DNA of 64,000 nt from assembly GCA_016869975.1 (NCBI GenBank), contig VGCZ01000022.1:26948-90947 (forward strand). The letters run 5' to 3'. Made by a program: the position numbers and the translations under genes. The notes beneath the pieces are model-generated. The model did no database searches. It saw only the letters and a list, made by a program, of their open reading frames with translations, and was not told the DNA's origin. The stretch's first letter is position 1. Each line of letters opens with the position of its first letter. Source of the DNA: Alphaproteobacteria bacterium. Lineage in GTDB: Bacteria > Pseudomonadota > Alphaproteobacteria > Reyranellales > Reyranellaceae. Below, one piece after another: positions 60,909 to 64,000 of the stretch.

Positions 60909-61844
60909 ATGCGCCTCGACGACACACCCGAAAGCCAGAATGTGGAGGATCGCCGCGATGACGGCCCCGCCAGCCCCGGTGGCGGCTTTGGCGGCGGCGG
61001 CGGATTCGGAGGCGGTGGTGGCTTCGGCCTGCCGATCGGCGGCGGCATGGGCGGCCTCGGCGTGATCGTCGTCATCGGCGCCGCGCTGTTCCTTGGCATC
61101 GATCCCATGGCCCTGCTGAGCGGCATGCAACAGTCGCCGCCGCCGCGCGAATATCAACAGCCGCGCCAGGCGCAGCCGAGCCAGACCGGCCGGCCGGTCG
61201 GGCGCGACGACGAGATGCGCCGCTTCGTCGGCCGCGTGCTGGGCAGCACCGAGGAGGTCTGGCGCGAGCAATTCCCGGCGCAGCTCAATCAGCAATACCG
61301 TGAGCCGACCCTGGTGCTCTTCACCGGCCGGGTGAACTCCGCCTGCGGCTCGGCCACGGCGGCGTCGGGCCCGTTCTACTGCCCCGGCGACATGAAGGTG
61401 TATATCGACCTCAGCTTCTACGAGATGCTGCGCACGCGCTTCCGCGCGCCGGGCGATTTCGCGCAGGCCTATGTCATCGGCCACGAGGTCGGCCACCATA
61501 TCCAGCGGCTGCTCGGCATCCTTGCCAAGGTGCAGGAGCGCAAGCGGCAGGTCAGCCAGGTCGAGGCCAACGCCCTGCAGGTGCGTGTCGAGCTGCAGGC
61601 CGATTGCTTCGCCGGCGCCTGGGCGTTCCATGCCAACCGCAAGCGCGCCATCCTCGAGCCGGGCGATGTCGAGGAGGCGCTGCGCGCCGCTGCGGCGATC
61701 GGCGATGACACGCTGCAGGGCGGCGCCGCGCGGGCCGAGACATTCACCCATGGCACCGCCGCGCAGCGCCAGCGGTGGCTCAAGCGCGGCCTGCAGACCG
61801 GCTCGCTGCGTGACTGCGATACCTTCTCCGCGCGCGAGCTGTGA
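60909..61844 (+). CDS. YpfJ-type putative neutral zinc metallopeptidase
   Basis: Membrane-anchored zinc protease of 311 residues. A Gly-rich stretch (about residues 25-45) precedes one transmembrane helix (GGLGVIVVIGAALFLGI). The zinc motif H192-E-V-G-H196-H is in VIGHEVGHHIQRLLG, with ELQADCFAGAWAFHANRKRA supplying the third ligand region. Target proteins are unknown. Its stop overlaps the guanine deaminase start. Confidence 0.92.
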   Translation: MRLDDTPESQNVEDRRDDGPASPGGGFGGGGGFGGGGGFGLPIGGGMGGLGVIVVIGAALFLGIDPMALLSGMQQSPPPREYQQPRQAQPSQTGRPVGRDDEMRRFVGRVLGSTEEVWREQFPAQLNQQYREPTLVLFTGRVNSACGSATAASGPFYCPGDMKVYIDLSFYEMLRTRFRAPGDFAQAYVIGHEVGHHIQRLLGILAKVQERKRQVSQVEANALQVRVELQADCFAGAWAFHANRKRAILEPGDVEEALRAAAAIGDDTLQGGAARAETFTHGTAAQRQRWLKRGLQTGSLRDCDTFSAREL

Positions 61845-62314
61845 GCGACGACGCGACCTTCCTGCGCGCCGCGATCGATCTGTCGCGACGGCGCATGGAG
61901 GCCGGTTTCGGCGGCCCCTTCGGCGCTGTCGTCGTGCGCGACGGCAAGATCGTCGCCGAGGGCTTCAACCAGGTGACCTCGGCCAACGATCCCACCGCGC
62001 ACGCCGAGATCAGCGCCATCCGCGCCGCCTGCGCCGCGCTCAAGACCTTCAGCCTCGCTGGCTGCACCCTCTACACCAGCTGCGAGCCCTGCCCGATGTG
62101 CCTGGGCGCGATCTACTGGGCGCGGCTCGATCGCGTAGTCTACGCCAACACCCGCGCCGAGGCCGCCGCCATCGGCTTCGACGACGATCACATCTATTGC
62201 GAGTTCGACAAGCCGATCGAAGCGCGCACCATCCCGTTCACGCACCTGCCCTCCGAGGAGGGCAGGGCGGCCTTCGCGGCCTGGCAGGCCAAGCCGGACA
62301 AGGTACCGTATTAG
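61841..62314 (+). CDS. guaD: Guanine deaminase (cytidine-deaminase fold)
   Basis: Converts guanine to xanthine, 157 residues. Zinc ligands and catalytic Glu are in H54-A-E56 (DPTAHAEISAIR) and C84-P-M-C87 (SCEPCPMCLGAIYWAR). The sequence follows the Bacillus GuaD pattern closely, including GGPFGAVVVRDGKI and the C-terminal tail with RTIPFTH. The GTG start at 61841 overlaps the peptidase stop (GTGA). A tRNA-adenosine deaminase is the alternative, but the C-terminal tail favours GuaD. Confidence 0.88.
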   Translation: MSDDATFLRAAIDLSRRRMEAGFGGPFGAVVVRDGKIVAEGFNQVTSANDPTAHAEISAIRAACAALKTFSLAGCTLYTSCEPCPMCLGAIYWARLDRVVYANTRAEAAAIGFDDDHIYCEFDKPIEARTIPFTHLPSEEGRAAFAAWQAKPDKVPY

Positions 62315-62317
62315 GGG

Positions 62318-63019
62318 CTAGACGTACTGGATCGCCACCGAGCCGCAGCGCTCGACATGGCCGATCAGGGTGTCGCCTTTGACCACCGGGCCGACGCCCT
62401 CGGGCGTGCCGGTGTAGATCAGGTCGCCGACGCCCAGGGTCACCAGGCCGGAGAGGTAGGAAATCGTCTCGGCGACGTCCCAGATCAGCGCGTCGAGGTT
62501 GGCGTGCTGCTTGGTCTTGCCCGACACGTCGAGCTTGATCTCGCCCTTGCTGGGATGGCCGATCTGCGAGGCGCGATAGAGCGCGCCGATCGGCGCCGAA
62601 TTGTCGAAGCCCTTGCCCATGTCCCAGGGGCGACCCTTGTCGCGGGCGGCGTTCTGGATGTCGCGGCGGGTCATGTCGAGGCCGGCGGCGTAACCCCAGG
62701 CGTGCTCCAAGGCCTTGTCGACCGGTACGTCGGCGCCTGCCTTGCCGATTGCCACAACAAGTTCCATTTCATGGTGGAGATTCTTGGTCACCGGCGGGAA
62801 GGGGATGCGTGCCGGGCTGTTTATGTTTGGGGCGACGACGATGGCGTCGGTCGGCTTGGCGAAGAAGAACGGCGGCTCGCGATCCGGGTCGCCGCCCATC
62901 TCCCGGGCATGCGCCGCGTAGTTGCGCCCGACGCAATAGATGCGCCGCACCGCGAACAAGTCGGACGTGCCGTGTACCGGGACGCCGACGGTCGGCGGCG
63001 GCGGGAAGACAAAGGCCAT
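62318..63019 (-). CDS. Fumarylacetoacetate hydrolase family protein (fumarylpyruvate hydrolase-like)
   Basis: Hydrolyses a beta-diketo acid such as fumarylpyruvate at the end of aromatic-ring degradation. It has 233 residues. IYCVGRNYAAHAREMGG, PPFFFAKPTDAIV, HHEMELVVAIG (metal Glu residues), GYAAGLDMTRRDIQNAARDK and YTGTPEGVGPV are the complete family set. GAGGA lies before ATG 63019; an upstream in-frame start is unlikely. It would fit downstream of gentisate- or salicylate-type oxygenases. Confidence 0.92.
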   Translation of the reverse strand: MAFVFPPPPTVGVPVHGTSDLFAVRRIYCVGRNYAAHAREMGGDPDREPPFFFAKPTDAIVVAPNINSPARIPFPPVTKNLHHEMELVVAIGKAGADVPVDKALEHAWGYAAGLDMTRRDIQNAARDKGRPWDMGKGFDNSAPIGALYRASQIGHPSKGEIKLDVSGKTKQHANLDALIWDVAETISYLSGLVTLGVGDLIYTGTPEGVGPVVKGDTLIGHVERCGSVAIQYV

Positions 63020-63061
63020 GGAATCCTCGTCACGCAATGAGTCGGCAAGCCTTATCACGCC

Positions 63062-63592
63062 ATGGATGATCTGATCGAGGTTCTCGCCGAGGCGCGTCGC
63101 CCGACGCGCGGCGTCCTGCGGCATCGATCGTTGCTGGTGCCCTGCGCGCTGGGCCGCGGCGGCGTGCGGGCCGACAAGCGCGAGGGTGACGGCGCGACGC
63201 CGCTGGGCACCTTCCCGATGCGGCGGCTGTGGTACCGCGCCGATCGGTTCGAGCCGCCGTCGACGCTCGGCCTGCCGGCACGGGTGATCCGTCGCGAGGA
63301 TGGCTGGTGCGACGATCCCGCGTCACCCGAGTACAACCGGCCGGTGATCCTGCCGCACGCGGCGCGACACGAGCGTCTATGGCGTGACGACGCGCTGTAC
63401 GATCTCGTGGTCGAACTCGGCTACAACGACGACCCGATCGTGGCGGGTGCCGGCAGCGCCATCTTCCTGCACGTGGCGCGGCCGGACTACGGCCCTACCG
63501 AGGGCTGCGTCGCCGTCGCGCGTGTAGACCTGCTGCGGCTGTTGGGCGAGACGGGACCCGACGTCCGCCTGCGCGTCGCTGCCATGGCGTGA
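63062..63592 (+). CDS. L,D-transpeptidase catalytic domain (YkuD) protein
   Basis: Cysteine transpeptidase domain, 176 residues. The catalytic pair is His137 and Cys149 in LHVARPDYGPTEGCVAV, the family's HxxxxxxxxTxGC pattern; KREGDGATPLGTFPM is the N-terminal strand block. No signal peptide is visible, unusual for an enzyme acting on periplasmic peptidoglycan; export may be missing or use another route. Divergent from the FAH hydrolase gene by 42 bases. Confidence 0.88.
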   Translation: MDDLIEVLAEARRPTRGVLRHRSLLVPCALGRGGVRADKREGDGATPLGTFPMRRLWYRADRFEPPSTLGLPARVIRREDGWCDDPASPEYNRPVILPHAARHERLWRDDALYDLVVELGYNDDPIVAGAGSAIFLHVARPDYGPTEGCVAVARVDLLRLLGETGPDVRLRVAAMA

Positions 63593-63605
63593 CCGCGAGG
63601 CGACG

Positions 63606-63833
63606 TCAGGCGTCGGTCTCGGCCGGCGCCTTGCGGGTGGAGAAGAACCACAGCAGGCCCAGGACGAGGCCGCCGAGCGCGACCATGAACAGGCCGAACA
63701 CCGGGTCGGCCGGGACCGCCGCGCCCTTGAGGCCGATCCGCCAGCCGGTCGCCATGTTGACGAAGGCGATGACGCCGACCAGTACGAAGGCGCCGCCGGA
63801 CAGTTGCGCCACCGTCAGCAGGATGTTCTTCAT
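63606..63833 (-). CDS. Small two-helix membrane protein
   Basis: 75 residues with two transmembrane helices: ILLTVAQLSGGAFVLVGVIA near the N-terminus and VFGLFMVALGGLVLGLLWFF near the C-terminus, ending in a charged tail. No known family was recognised. GGGAGGG seven bases before ATG 63833 supports translation. It converges with the L,D-transpeptidase gene. Confidence 0.7.
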   Translation of the reverse strand: MKNILLTVAQLSGGAFVLVGVIAFVNMATGWRIGLKGAAVPADPVFGLFMVALGGLVLGLLWFFSTRKAPAETDA

Positions 63834-63894
63834 CCGATCCCTCCCATGCCTGGACTGTACCGGGGCACGGTTATGAGACAGTTCGCTGCGACGG

Positions 63895-64000
63895 TTACGC
63901 TGCCAATTTGAACTCCGTGGCGGCTTCGGATGCAAGAGCCTTATGTTCGGCCCTGATCTGATTGGGCGTCTTGTGCCCATGGCGCTCCCGCAGCCACGAG
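63895..64000 (-). CDS. C-terminal fragment of a gene running off the window, perhaps a transposase
   Basis: The minus-strand frame entering from the right edge gives 34 residues (SWLRERHGHKTPNQIRAEHK and on to KLAA) before TAA at 63895-63897. The basic, helix-like sequence with HKTPNQIRAEH resembles the C-terminus of some DDE transposases, but this is a weak impression. The start lies beyond 64000. Confidence 0.4.
   Translation of the reverse strand, partial: SWLRERHGHKTPNQIRAEHKALASEAATEFKLAA

Overview
The window is chromosomal DNA from a high-GC (visibly about two thirds G+C), gene-dense bacterium. It is most likely an alphaproteobacterium. The reasons are a GAAC-N7-GAAC LexA box, a Zur-type palindrome, an EipB-like envelope protein, a ~1,600-residue NAD-glutamate dehydrogenase, and many TRAP transporter and family III CoA-transferase genes. 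A Rhodospirillales/Reyranella-like soil bacterium would fit, but that is inference. No rRNA, tRNA, CRISPR array or intact mobile element was found.

Layout. 1-7.5 kb: four tandem paralogous Tat-exported TRAP solute-binding proteins facing one convergent TRAP permease pair. 7.6-12.3 kb: a CoA-transferase, a DUF3859 lipoprotein, an acyl-CoA synthetase and a serine hydrolase. 12.3-25.7 kb: housekeeping genes, namely NAD-glutamate dehydrogenase, class I ribonucleotide reductase (nrdA, nrdB), an EipB-like protein, a GNAT enzyme, a flavin monooxygenase, and a DUF971/Trm112/LON-domain/CnoX set. 25.8-29.9 kb: tricarballylate oxidation (tcuA, tcuB) and comM behind a LexA box. 30-38.3 kb: a catabolic-looking block with GFA, a Rieske oxygenase, a SnoaL-like protein, a racemase-fold protein without catalytic cysteines, an unrecognised 534-residue protein, a flavin monooxygenase, nitrile hydratase alpha and beta, and a GST. 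38.3-40.8 kb: a ZnuD-like TonB receptor under a Zur box, and a small hypothetical gene. 40.8-49.9 kb: a dipeptide-type ABC transporter operon with two paralogous binding proteins flanking a D-aminoacylase. 50-51.7 kb: an AhpD-like gene with an in-frame TGA, plus a GNAT gene. 51.8-56.7 kb: an MFS transporter and three tandem CoA-transferases. 56.7-59.9 kb: a MarR/EmrA/EmrB-type efflux locus. 60-64 kb: exonuclease III, a zinc metallopeptidase, guanine deaminase, an FAH hydrolase, an L,D-transpeptidase, a small membrane protein, and the 3' end of a gene running off the window.

The most notable find is at 50021-51112. A TGA codon sits at the second position of a CxxC redox motif (C-V-Y-TGA, then T-A-S-H). 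The frame stays open for about 120 more codons, and a bacterial-SECIS-like stem-loop lies just after the TGA. This is best read as a selenocysteine-containing AhpD-like protein, which an ordinary gene caller would truncate. Other regulatory finds are the Zur box upstream of the ZnuD-like receptor, the LexA box upstream of comM, and a DnaA-box-like palindrome upstream of nrdA. Several families of intergenic palindromic repeats are also present.
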